In this document: positions 8,785 through 16,384 of the stretch, piece by piece | How the letters are laid out: every line of letters begins with the position of its first letter | Position numbering within the stretch: position 1 is the first letter of the stretch | NCBI RefSeq assembly: GCF_000519185.1 | Contig: NZ_JAFA01000002.1 | Coordinates: 124,001-188,000 of the forward strand | DNA length: 64,000 nt | Direction of reading: 5' to 3' | From: Paraburkholderia nodosa DSM 21604 | GTDB taxonomy: Bacteria > Pseudomonadota > Gammaproteobacteria > Burkholderiales > Burkholderiaceae | Notes under the pieces: generated by a model | What the model was told of the DNA's origin: nothing | Databases searched by the model: none | The model's input: only the letters and a program-made list of their open reading frames with translations | Translations under genes and position numbers: made by a program

Positions 8785-10317
8785 TTACCCGCCATACGTC
8801 GACTCCCATCCGCCTCCCAGCGCTTTACAAAGCGTAATGAGATTCGTGGCCGCCGTGGCTCGGCTTTGCTCGAGATTGCTTTGCGCTTCGAGCAGCTGCT
8901 TCTGCACGTTCAACACGTCGAGATAATCGAGCGCCCCCGCCTTGTACCGCTCCTTCGCGACCGAGAGCGCGCGCTCGTTCATGATCACGGCCTGGGCCAG
9001 CCGGTCGCGGCGGCGCTGTTCGGCGTCATAGGTGACGAGCGCATCGTCCACCTCCTGCCACGCGCGCAGCACCGTCTCCTTGTAGGCAATCGCCGCCTCC
9101 TGCTGCTGCGCCTCACGCAGCTGGAGCGTGCCTTTCAGGCGGCCGCCTTCGAAGATGGGAAACGTAATGGAAGGGCCAACGACAAACTGCCCGGACGCCC
9201 AACTGGCCAGACTCGAAAGCTGAAGACTCTGAAAGCCCGCGCTTCCATTGAGCATGATGCGCGGATAAAAATCGGCCTTCGCCACGCCGATCGACGCCGT
9301 CGCCGCGTGCAGGTCCGCTTCTGCCTTGCGGATATCGGGCCGGCGCTGCACGAGTTCGGAAGGAAAGCCGATCGGCACCTGCGCGGGCAGCACGGGCACC
9401 TCCTGCGTTGCAGCGAGCGTTTGGCGCAGCGCGCCTGGCTCCTCGCCGAGCAGCAGGCCGATTGCATTGATCGTCGTTTCGGAGTGCGATTCGAGCGTGG
9501 GAATCAGGCTTTCGATATTCTCCACCTGCGCCGAAGCGTTCGAGACATCGAGGTCCGTGGTCACGCCTTCATGCGCGCGCACCTGCGTGAGCTTCAGCGC
9601 GTCGTTGGCGATGTCCAGGTTTTGATGCGCGATCTGCAGGAGTTCCTGCGTGTCGCGCAACTCGATATAGTCTCGCGCAAGCTCCGCGCGCGCGCTCAGC
9701 AAGACCGCGTTGCGGTCCTCATACGAGGCTTGGGACAGCGCCGTCGCCGCTTCCACGCTGCGTCGCACGCGACCCCAGATATCGACCTCCCATGAAGCAT
9801 CGAAGCCGGCCTGATACAGGTTATAGGCGGGCGACCCCTTGGAGCCCGGCATGGCCGCCACGCCGAGAGGCGCGCTGCCGGAGGCCGACTGCGGCTGACT
9901 TTGCGTCGGCGTCACGCCGAGCAGCGAGAGGATGCCGTTCTCGCTGCCGCGTTCGCGGTTATACGATGCGGCGCCGTCGAGCGTCGGATACTCGGCTGCG
10001 CCCGCCACGCGGCGCTCGGCGCGGCTCTGCAGCAGGCGCGCGGAGGCCGCCGCCACGTCCAGGTTTGCGTCGGCGAGTTGCTTTTCCAGGCCGTTCAATA
10101 CCGGATCGTTGAACAGCGTCCACCATTCCGGACCAAACTGGCCTTCCACGGCTTTGCTCGGCGCCTGCGCCGTCTGCGTGCGGTTGAAGACCTCCGGCGT
10201 CGGCGACTTTGGCGGTTCGAAGTTGGGACCCACCGTGCAACCGGCTATTGTCAGGAACGCCGGGCATGCGAGAACCGCGAGAAAGATCGCGCGGATAGCA
10301 TAGTTGCTCGTGTTCAT
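8785..10317 (-). CDS. Outer-membrane efflux lipoprotein (NodT/TolC family)
   Basis: A 510-residue outer-membrane factor. A signal peptide ends in the lipobox LTIAGC, giving a lipidated Cys27, followed by TVGPNFEPP, the usual start of NodT-family mature proteins. Two repeats of the outer membrane efflux domain follow, with RRPDIRKAEADLHAATA marking the second. It forms the trimeric channel that takes substrate from the inner-membrane pump and periplasmic adaptor. Its start overlaps the stop of the HlyD gene by four bases, so it is the third gene of the MFS-HlyD-OMF operon. Substrate is unknown; this class exports drugs, aromatic acids or siderophores. Confidence 0.92.
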   Translation of the reverse strand: MNTSNYAIRAIFLAVLACPAFLTIAGCTVGPNFEPPKSPTPEVFNRTQTAQAPSKAVEGQFGPEWWTLFNDPVLNGLEKQLADANLDVAAASARLLQSRAERRVAGAAEYPTLDGAASYNRERGSENGILSLLGVTPTQSQPQSASGSAPLGVAAMPGSKGSPAYNLYQAGFDASWEVDIWGRVRRSVEAATALSQASYEDRNAVLLSARAELARDYIELRDTQELLQIAHQNLDIANDALKLTQVRAHEGVTTDLDVSNASAQVENIESLIPTLESHSETTINAIGLLLGEEPGALRQTLAATQEVPVLPAQVPIGFPSELVQRRPDIRKAEADLHAATASIGVAKADFYPRIMLNGSAGFQSLQLSSLASWASGQFVVGPSITFPIFEGGRLKGTLQLREAQQQEAAIAYKETVLRAWQEVDDALVTYDAEQRRRDRLAQAVIMNERALSVAKERYKAGALDYLDVLNVQKQLLEAQSNLEQSRATAATNLITLCKALGGGWESTYGG

Positions 10318-11402
10318 TTGCTTTCCGCTCCCTCGGCCGACGCTTGTTCGCCCCGGCCAACGGCCACTTCGGCTTCCACCGAGAGCCCAACGCTCAATGC
10401 CGCTGCAGCAGGCTGCCCGCGATCGATCGTGATCTTGACGGGCACGCGCTGCACCACCTTCGTAAAGTTCCCGGTTGCGTTGTCGGGTGCGATCGGCGCG
10501 AAGCTCACGCCGGTCGCCGGCGCGAGGCTGTCGATGCGGCCACGGATCACCACGCCGGGAAGGCTGTCGACCGTCACGCGCACACTTTCGCCGGGCCGCA
10601 TATGCGTGATCTGGCTCTCCTGAAAATTGGCGACGACATACGCATCCGAAAGCGGAACGATGGCCAGCACAGGGGCGCCGGGCGTCACGAATGCGCCGAC
10701 CCGCGCCGAGCGGCGTCCCACCTTGCCGTCGACCGGCGCGCGGATTTCCGTATAGGAGAGGTTGAGCTTCGCCTGTTCGCGCACCGCTTCGGCGTGTTGA
10801 AGTGCACCGGCGGCCTTGTCGCGCTCGGTGCGCAGGACGTCCAGGTTTTGCTGGGTGGCCGTGAGCACCGCCTGATCGTGCGACTGCTGCGCGAGTTGCT
10901 CGGCGAGCGTGCTCGAAGCCTGTTGCTGCTCCTGCGCGGTCCCCGCACCCGCCGTGGAAAGATTCTGGTAGCGCGCCGCGTTGGCCCGCGCGAAGCCGAT
11001 CGACGCATCGTCGGCGCGCAGCGTGGCGCGCGCCTGATCGACGAGCGAGGGCTGGCGCGCAATCTCCGCTTCGAAGTTCGCCACCGACGCCTTCGCGCCC
11101 ACCACCTCCGCCTCGGCGCTCATCAACGCGGCGCGATAGTCGCGGTCGTCGATGCGCACCAGCAGCTGACCGGCCTTCACGTCCTCGTTGTCATTCACCA
11201 GCACGTCCGTGATCTGCCCCGCGACTCGCGGCGCGACGAGCGTGAAATCCGCGGTGACGTAGGCGTCGTTCGTGGATTCCGAACTGGAGTGAGACAGGAG
11301 CTTCGTGCCGCCCCACGCAGCAACGCCGACAACGGCGACGACTGCCGCAATGCGAAGCCATTTCAGCCTGGACGGTGTGGGGGTGGGTTTAGTCGATGAC
11401 AT
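10314..11402 (-). CDS. HlyD/EmrA-family periplasmic adaptor
   Basis: A 362-residue membrane fusion protein with one N-terminal membrane helix (about residues 14-34). The beta-barrel/lipoyl start ESTNDAYVTADFTLVAPRVAGQI is typical of EmrA. A coiled-coil hairpin rich in Ala, Gln and Glu spans roughly 85-210, and the lipoyl return segment LSYTEIRAPVDGKVGRR follows. It links the 14-helix MFS pump encoded just upstream to the outer-membrane lipoprotein downstream. It overlaps the latter by four bases (ATGA) and sits 12 bases after the MFS gene, so the three genes form one operon. Confidence 0.92.
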   Translation of the reverse strand: MSSTKPTPTPSRLKWLRIAAVVAVVGVAAWGGTKLLSHSSSESTNDAYVTADFTLVAPRVAGQITDVLVNDNEDVKAGQLLVRIDDRDYRAALMSAEAEVVGAKASVANFEAEIARQPSLVDQARATLRADDASIGFARANAARYQNLSTAGAGTAQEQQQASSTLAEQLAQQSHDQAVLTATQQNLDVLRTERDKAAGALQHAEAVREQAKLNLSYTEIRAPVDGKVGRRSARVGAFVTPGAPVLAIVPLSDAYVVANFQESQITHMRPGESVRVTVDSLPGVVIRGRIDSLAPATGVSFAPIAPDNATGNFTKVVQRVPVKITIDRGQPAAAALSVGLSVEAEVAVGRGEQASAEGAESK

Positions 11403-11414
11403 GGAAAACGGACC

Positions 11415-13040
11415 TCATTTCGAAGCGGGCGGCGTAGTGCTCCACGGCGGATAGATCCGCACCGGCAGCACCGGAACAAGAAGAAGCAGAACGAGCGCAA
11501 CGCACGCCATCACCCGATAGAGATCGGCGGAAGTCAGCACGACGGCCTGCTCGTGAATACGGTGCGCGAGTTGCCCCAGCGCGTAGGGGGTATCGAGGCC
11601 GGGGCCTGCCACCAGCGCACGGTTGCCCAGCTGGTCGACGAGCATGCTCGAATGGAAATGTTCGCGCGCGGTGCCCACCCCCTCGATCAGACCGGTCGCG
11701 ATGGCGGCGGCGAACGTCTTGACCGTATTGAACATGGCCGAAGCAAACGGGCCTTCCGTGGGCGGCAGCCCCGTCGTGACGCCCATGAGGATCGACATGA
11801 TCACCATGGGCTGCGCGATGATCTGCAGCGCCTGCAGCACATAGAAGTTGTCGCGAATCCACTCGGACGTCATGAAACTACCGAGTGCGCACGTCGTGAA
11901 CATCAGCGACAGGCCGATCGCGATCACCCAGCGATGATCGGCGCGCCGCGTGTTCAATAGCGCCGCCGTCAAAGGGAGCGTAATCAGCAGCGGAACGGCA
12001 AGCAACAGCGAGAGCGGCGCCGTCTGCAGCGGCCGGTAGGCGTGAACTTTGGCGAGAAACTGCCCGGGTATCGCCGCGACGCCCACCAGCAGGATCACAG
12101 TGCCGAGCAAGGTCGAGAGTCCATGCGTGAAATTTCTGCGCTCGAGTAACTGCAGCTTGAAGAAGGGCACGGGCTGAAACCACTCGTTGACGAGGAAGAC
12201 CACGAGCAGCAGCGCGCCGCCGCCAAGCATCACGCGGATAAAGTCCGATTCGAACCAGTCGAGCCGGTCGCCTTGCAAGAACCCGGTCACGAGCATGGCA
12301 AACGCGGGGAAACCCGTCATCAACCCGATCCAGTTGAACGTACGAAAGCGCTCGAGCTTGACCGGATCGTCGGGCAGCCCCTGCTGAATCGCGATACAGC
12401 ACAGCACGCCGAGCGGAATGATTTGCCAGAACGCCATGCGCCAGCTCACGAACTCCGTCCACAACGCGGCGAGCGGTGTGCCGAGCGCCGGTCCGAAGGT
12501 CGCCGTGAGCGCGTAGCCGGCGAGCCCATACAGCTTGAATTCTGGCGGCAGATAACGCAGCGCCACGATGATCAGCATGGGGGGCAGACAGCCGCCCGCG
12601 ATTCCCTGGAAGATACGCAAGAGGTAGAGCGTCGCCAGATTCGGCGCAAACGGGCACAGCAATCCGAACAACATCGTGGCGAGCACAGCGCCGATCGTGA
12701 AGCGCTTGAGCGTAAAGGTGATGCCGAACCAGGGTGCGAATACCATCGTCGCGACGTTGGCGGCTTCGAAGAGCGACGTGAGCCACGTCCCGTCGTCATG
12801 CCCGATCAGGAACGCGCCCTGGATATCGGCCATCGCCGCCGCGGTAACCTGTTCGTTGAGGATGGCCAGCAACGAAGCGAACAACATGCCGAGCAGGCCC
12901 ACGACAATGCGTCCCGTGAACGCCACTTGCGCGGGGCCAGGCTGCGCCGGCGCCGCGGCTTCGCGTACCGGTCGTGGCTCCAGCGCCTGCGGGGCCGTCG
13001 CCGCTTCCGTTCCAGTCGTCAAAGGGTTCGCAGTTGTCAT
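11415..13040 (-). CDS. DHA2-family MFS efflux pump (EmrB/QacA type)
   Basis: About 541 residues from the ATG at 13040. An in-frame TTG at 13052 is also possible but sits too close to the GAGAAG ribosome-binding site. The protein has a polar N-terminal tail and then about 14 hydrophobic helices. NEQVTAAAMADIQGAF corresponds to the DHA2 signature at the end of helix 1, and GPALGTPLAALWTEFVSWRMAF is the motif C region. It is a proton-driven exporter working with the adjacent adaptor and outer-membrane factor. A LysR gene is divergent across a 503-base gap and is the likely regulator. Substrate is not predictable. Confidence 0.9.
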   Translation of the reverse strand: MTTANPLTTGTEAATAPQALEPRPVREAAAPAQPGPAQVAFTGRIVVGLLGMLFASLLAILNEQVTAAAMADIQGAFLIGHDDGTWLTSLFEAANVATMVFAPWFGITFTLKRFTIGAVLATMLFGLLCPFAPNLATLYLLRIFQGIAGGCLPPMLIIVALRYLPPEFKLYGLAGYALTATFGPALGTPLAALWTEFVSWRMAFWQIIPLGVLCCIAIQQGLPDDPVKLERFRTFNWIGLMTGFPAFAMLVTGFLQGDRLDWFESDFIRVMLGGGALLLVVFLVNEWFQPVPFFKLQLLERRNFTHGLSTLLGTVILLVGVAAIPGQFLAKVHAYRPLQTAPLSLLLAVPLLITLPLTAALLNTRRADHRWVIAIGLSLMFTTCALGSFMTSEWIRDNFYVLQALQIIAQPMVIMSILMGVTTGLPPTEGPFASAMFNTVKTFAAAIATGLIEGVGTAREHFHSSMLVDQLGNRALVAGPGLDTPYALGQLAHRIHEQAVVLTSADLYRVMACVALVLLLLVPVLPVRIYPPWSTTPPASK

Positions 13041-13543
13041 GGGGATCGGCAACTTCTCGGGTTTCGTTAGCTGTACTGTTTGATGTGGCTATTTCACTGT
13101 GAGGCCATTCAGTGCCCTGCGTCCTCAAGCGATGCGATGACCACACCATCGGCTTCGCCGCGCATTGTTGCTGTTCACTGACGGCTTTATTGTCAGAGAT
13201 GAACCCAATTTCTTAAAGTCTTGCCTGGTCTGATTTTGGGCCATCTAGTACGAGAATTTTGCCAGGCCGTCCGGTCGTGATTCGCCCAACGCGTGTGCGC
13301 TGCGCCAACGCAAACCTGACTGATTGCGCATGGGTCATTTCTGCGCTGTTTTGAGCCAATCCAGCTTGCGAGGCGATACCAGACGGCACACGATGCCTAG
13401 AATCGCGGCGTAGGCATTCAGGCCGCGGGTTAATCGTGATAGACACGATCAACGAAGGTTTGAAAACGAACCAGCAACGGTAGGCGCCGAACGGCTTTTA
13501 CTTTTGTTTTCCGTTTGCAAGAGACTTGGATTGGGAAGTCAAG
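13041..13543. promoter_or_regulatory. Divergent control region between efflux operon and lysR
   Basis: This 503-base gap has no credible gene and is locally less GC-rich than its neighbours. It must hold the promoters of the efflux operon (leftward) and the LysR gene (rightward). I see two inverted repeats. CTGAC and GTCAG flank nine bases at 13178-13196, about 140 bases upstream of the pump gene. ATCGTG-N5-CACGAT lies at 13433-13449, about 95 bases before lysR. Either could be a LysR site. No clear sigma-70 boxes stand out. Confidence 0.5.
13433..13449. promoter_or_regulatory. Candidate LysR operator, ATCGTG-N5-CACGAT
   Basis: A perfect 6-bp inverted repeat with a 5-bp spacer (17 bp in all) lies in the divergent intergenic region, 95 bases upstream of the lysR start. 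Size and dyad symmetry fit a LysR recognition site. Assignment to the adjacent regulator is inference. Confidence 0.4.
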
Positions 13544-14563
13544 ATGGACAGATTACGCGAGATGGAGGTTTTTGTAGCCATCGTCGAACGCGGCAGCTTC
13601 AGCGCCGCATCCGAAAAATTCGGCTTGTCGCGAGCGGCGGTTTCGCGGGCGGTCAACTCGCTCGAAACGCGCCTGGGCGCCCAGTTGCTCGCGCGCACGA
13701 CACGCTCGGTCCGGCCCACGGACGCGGGCGTCGCTTACCTCGAGGCCTGCCGCAAGCTGCTCGACGGCATCACCGACGCGGAGTCGCATATCGCCGTGGA
13801 TCCCGCCAACCCGGTGGGCACGCTCACGATTACGGCGCCGGTCCAACTCGGCCAGCGCTTCATCGCCCCGCTCGTCAACGCCTACACGCTGCGCTATCCC
13901 GACGTCAGCGTGAACGCCGTTTACCTCGATCGTCCCACGCGCCTGCTCGAAGAAGGCGTGGATATCGCCATACGCATTGGCCATCTCGAAGATTCGTCGA
14001 CTTTCGCGGTGCGCCTGGGATCCGTGCGGCGACAAACCTTTGCGTCACCCACTTATCTCGCCGGGCATGGAGAGCCCATGCATCCGCGAGACCTGGTCGG
14101 CCACCACTGCGTTTCCTTTACCGGCGTTTCCCAACCGTTCGAGTGGATGTTTTACGAAAATAACGCGAAGATTCCTGTACGGCTGCAGCCGCGCCTGATC
14201 GTCAATCTGGCGCCCGCCGCCATTTCGGCTGCGGAAGACGGCGTGGGTATCACGCAGTTGCTGTCTTACCAGGCCGCAACCGAAGTGTCCTCCGGAAATC
14301 TGGTGCCCATTTTGCGCGCATACGAGCCCGAATCGGCGCCGGTCAACCTGCTTCATGTCGAACGGCGCGGAACGAGCGGAAAGATTCGGTCCTTCGTCGA
14401 GTTCGTGACCGAAACGCTGCGAAACAATGCGTATCTTCAATGCGCGAGCGGCTTGACGACCGAAGGCGAATGTACGCCCGGTCCAGGCAAGCGCGAACTC
14501 GCAAGGCATGCCGCTGCGCCTGCACAATATCTGCAGCCGCTGATTCATTCACTCGACAACTGA
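13544..14563 (+). CDS. LysR-family transcriptional regulator
   Basis: A 339-residue LysR regulator from ATG 13544 with GGGAAG upstream. The winged HTH covers residues ~1-60 (MDRLREMEVFVAIVERGSFSAASEKFGLSRAAVSRAVNSLE). The substrate-binding domain follows from ~90, with GTLTITAPVQLGQRFIAPL. It belongs to the CrgA/DmlR-like group. The C-terminus runs about 40 residues past the usual end, with a Gly/Pro- and Cys-containing tail, and overlaps the convergent mug gene by 15 bases. It is divergent from the MFS-HlyD-OMF operon and probably controls it. Confidence 0.9.
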   Translation: MDRLREMEVFVAIVERGSFSAASEKFGLSRAAVSRAVNSLETRLGAQLLARTTRSVRPTDAGVAYLEACRKLLDGITDAESHIAVDPANPVGTLTITAPVQLGQRFIAPLVNAYTLRYPDVSVNAVYLDRPTRLLEEGVDIAIRIGHLEDSSTFAVRLGSVRRQTFASPTYLAGHGEPMHPRDLVGHHCVSFTGVSQPFEWMFYENNAKIPVRLQPRLIVNLAPAAISAAEDGVGITQLLSYQAATEVSSGNLVPILRAYEPESAPVNLLHVERRGTSGKIRSFVEFVTETLRNNAYLQCASGLTTEGECTPGPGKRELARHAAAPAQYLQPLIHSLDN

Positions 14564-15115
14564 GGAAATCTGAGCCGCTATGCGAAGTTCGCGGTAGGCG
14601 CTCACGAGCGCGTCGAGGCTGAATGCGCGATTCAGGCCGCTCGGGTTCGGCAGGACCCATGCACACGCGCCGCCGAACTGGCTGGACTGCAAACCCCACT
14701 GGATATCCCGCTTGCCGGACATTTCGGCAAGCGCCATCTTGCCAAGAAAGGCGATAAACCGTGGCGCGTAGTGTTGAACCTTCCGTTCGAATTGCGCCGC
14801 AGCAGCCTGAATCTCCGCTCTCGACAATTCGTCCGCGCGTGCCGTCGCGCGCGAGACCGCCGTAGTCAGACCAAAGCCATGCTGCAGCAACTCACGGTCG
14901 TTCTCGGGGCGAAATTCTTCCGGCGTAAAGCCGGCGCGATGGAGCACTCGCCAGAACCGGTTCCCTCTGCCATCGAAGTGGTGCCCCGTGGCCGCCGCAC
15001 GCATGCCCGGATTGATCCCGCAAAACAATATCGACAGACCGGGCTCGATGATATCGGGAAGACATGGCGCGGAATTGGCGTTCGCCAGTTCCACCAGGGA
15101 ATCGCCGCTACGCAC
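14549..15115 (-). CDS. mug: G/U mismatch-specific DNA glycosylase (Mug)
   Basis: A 188-residue uracil-DNA-glycosylase-fold enzyme. It removes uracil opposite guanine and ethenocytosine in base-excision repair. Motif 1 is present as ILFCGINPG, with the Mug-type Asn in the catalytic position, and the second motif appears as NPSGLNR. Length matches the family. The start is GTG at 15115, with GGGGAGG just before it, inside the end of glxA. The 8-base overlap with glxA implies co-transcription. The end overlaps the convergent lysR gene. Confidence 0.9.
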   Translation of the reverse strand: MRSGDSLVELANANSAPCLPDIIEPGLSILFCGINPGMRAAATGHHFDGRGNRFWRVLHRAGFTPEEFRPENDRELLQHGFGLTTAVSRATARADELSRAEIQAAAAQFERKVQHYAPRFIAFLGKMALAEMSGKRDIQWGLQSSQFGGACAWVLPNPSGLNRAFSLDALVSAYRELRIAAQISSVVE

Positions 15116-16073
15116 TCGCCTCCCCGCGGAATCGCAGGCGATATTGTTTTGGCGTGACGTTCAGGCGCCGCGAGAACGTCGTGCGCATATGCGTGGCGCT
15201 ATGAAAGCCGCATTTGAATGCGACCGTCTTGAGCGGTGCATCCGTGTCCTCCAGCAGCTTTCTCGCCGTGTCGACGCGAACCTGCTCGACGAATACGGAG
15301 GGCGTGACCTTTGCGTTTTTGGCGAATATGCGCGACAAGGTGCGGCGGCTCACGGCAGCCGCGCTCGCCAGCGCCTCGATCGAAAGCGTATCGGTGATAT
15401 GTTCGCTCACGTAGCGATACACCTTGCTCAGTATGGGGTCCTCGTCCTTACCGGCGCCGATATACGGGCTGTACTGAGACTGCCCGCCTTCGCGCTGGAT
15501 ATACACCACCAGCCGCTTCGCGACCCGCACCGCCAGTTCGTGTCCCCAGTCTTCCGTCACCAGCGCGAGGCACAGATCGATGCCCGCGGTCACGCCCGCC
15601 GACGTGAACAGCCGCCCGTCGCGAACGAAAATCCGGTCCGGCTGCACATTGGCGTGCGGGAATTCATTGGAGAGACGGCCGGCATCCGACCAGTGAGTCG
15701 TCACGTCCTTGCCATCGAGCAGCCCCGCATGAGCGAGCACGAATGCGCCGTTGCATACCGAACCAAAGCGGCTTGCACTGCGCGCCTGATTTTGCAGCCA
15801 GGCCAGAAACGCATTCGACGGATGCAGGTCGGGCAACTGCGGCCCACCGGCTACGAGGAGCAAGTCCCATTGCACGTCGCTGTCGGCATAGCCAAGCGAG
15901 ACCGCCAGTTGCATGCCGTTCGAGCAGGTCACGGCGCCCGCCTCGCGCCCGACGAGTGTCACCTCGTAGCGCTGATGCTCGGAGAGGAACGTGTTCGCCT
16001 CGGCGAACACATCGAGTGGGCCTGCAACATCTAGCGCCTGCACACCATCGAATACAACAATGGCGACTTTCAT
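15108..16073 (-). CDS. GlxA-family AraC-type regulator with DJ-1/PfpI domain
   Basis: A 321-residue regulator. Residues 1-~175 form a DJ-1/PfpI-like domain (VVFDGVQALDVAGPLDVFAEA), with an elbow Cys in FGSVCNGAFVLAHAG and the TTHW segment. Residues ~215-315 are an AraC helix-turn-helix pair ending KTVAFKCGFHSATHMRTTFSRRLNVTPKQYR. Such proteins are usually ligand-sensing regulators, not amidases. ATG 16073 is preceded by GAAGG. An inverted repeat 44 bases upstream may be its operator. It is divergent from the sucA-like gene and could control that gene and the DJ-1 gene after it. Confidence 0.92.
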   Translation of the reverse strand: MKVAIVVFDGVQALDVAGPLDVFAEANTFLSEHQRYEVTLVGREAGAVTCSNGMQLAVSLGYADSDVQWDLLLVAGGPQLPDLHPSNAFLAWLQNQARSASRFGSVCNGAFVLAHAGLLDGKDVTTHWSDAGRLSNEFPHANVQPDRIFVRDGRLFTSAGVTAGIDLCLALVTEDWGHELAVRVAKRLVVYIQREGGQSQYSPYIGAGKDEDPILSKVYRYVSEHITDTLSIEALASAAAVSRRTLSRIFAKNAKVTPSVFVEQVRVDTARKLLEDTDAPLKTVAFKCGFHSATHMRTTFSRRLNVTPKQYRLRFRGEASA

Positions 16074-16384
16074 GCCGTGACCTTCAGTGGAGGTGTCCCA
16101 ACCAGGACCGTGGCGCAGCTTAACGCATCGTCGTTAGCTGGTGCAGTCTGTCCCCGGAAAAAGTATTTTGCGTCGGTGTAACAAATCGGCAGCGTGGCCC
16201 AAAACGTCCACTAGTTGGCAGGCGGCGGCACCACGCGCGCATTTCGCCCGCTGCCCCGCATCACTAGACTGTGTTCACGACTGCGGCAGGGCAAACAACC
16301 CGGGCGGACCCGAAGGCGTTATCGCCATCACTCCACGTGTTGCGCCCGACATTGGACCGCACACCGACCAAAGGCAGAATCATC
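16074..16384. promoter_or_regulatory. Divergent intergenic region with inverted repeat (16117-16139)
   Basis: A 311-base gap between divergent glxA and the sucA-like gene, with no supportable gene. The one clear structure is an imperfect dyad, AGCTTAACG (16117-16125) and CGTTAGCT (16132-16139), with one extra T in the left arm. It lies 44 bases upstream of glxA and is a reasonable operator for that regulator. Promoters for both genes must be here, but no strong boxes are obvious. Confidence 0.4.
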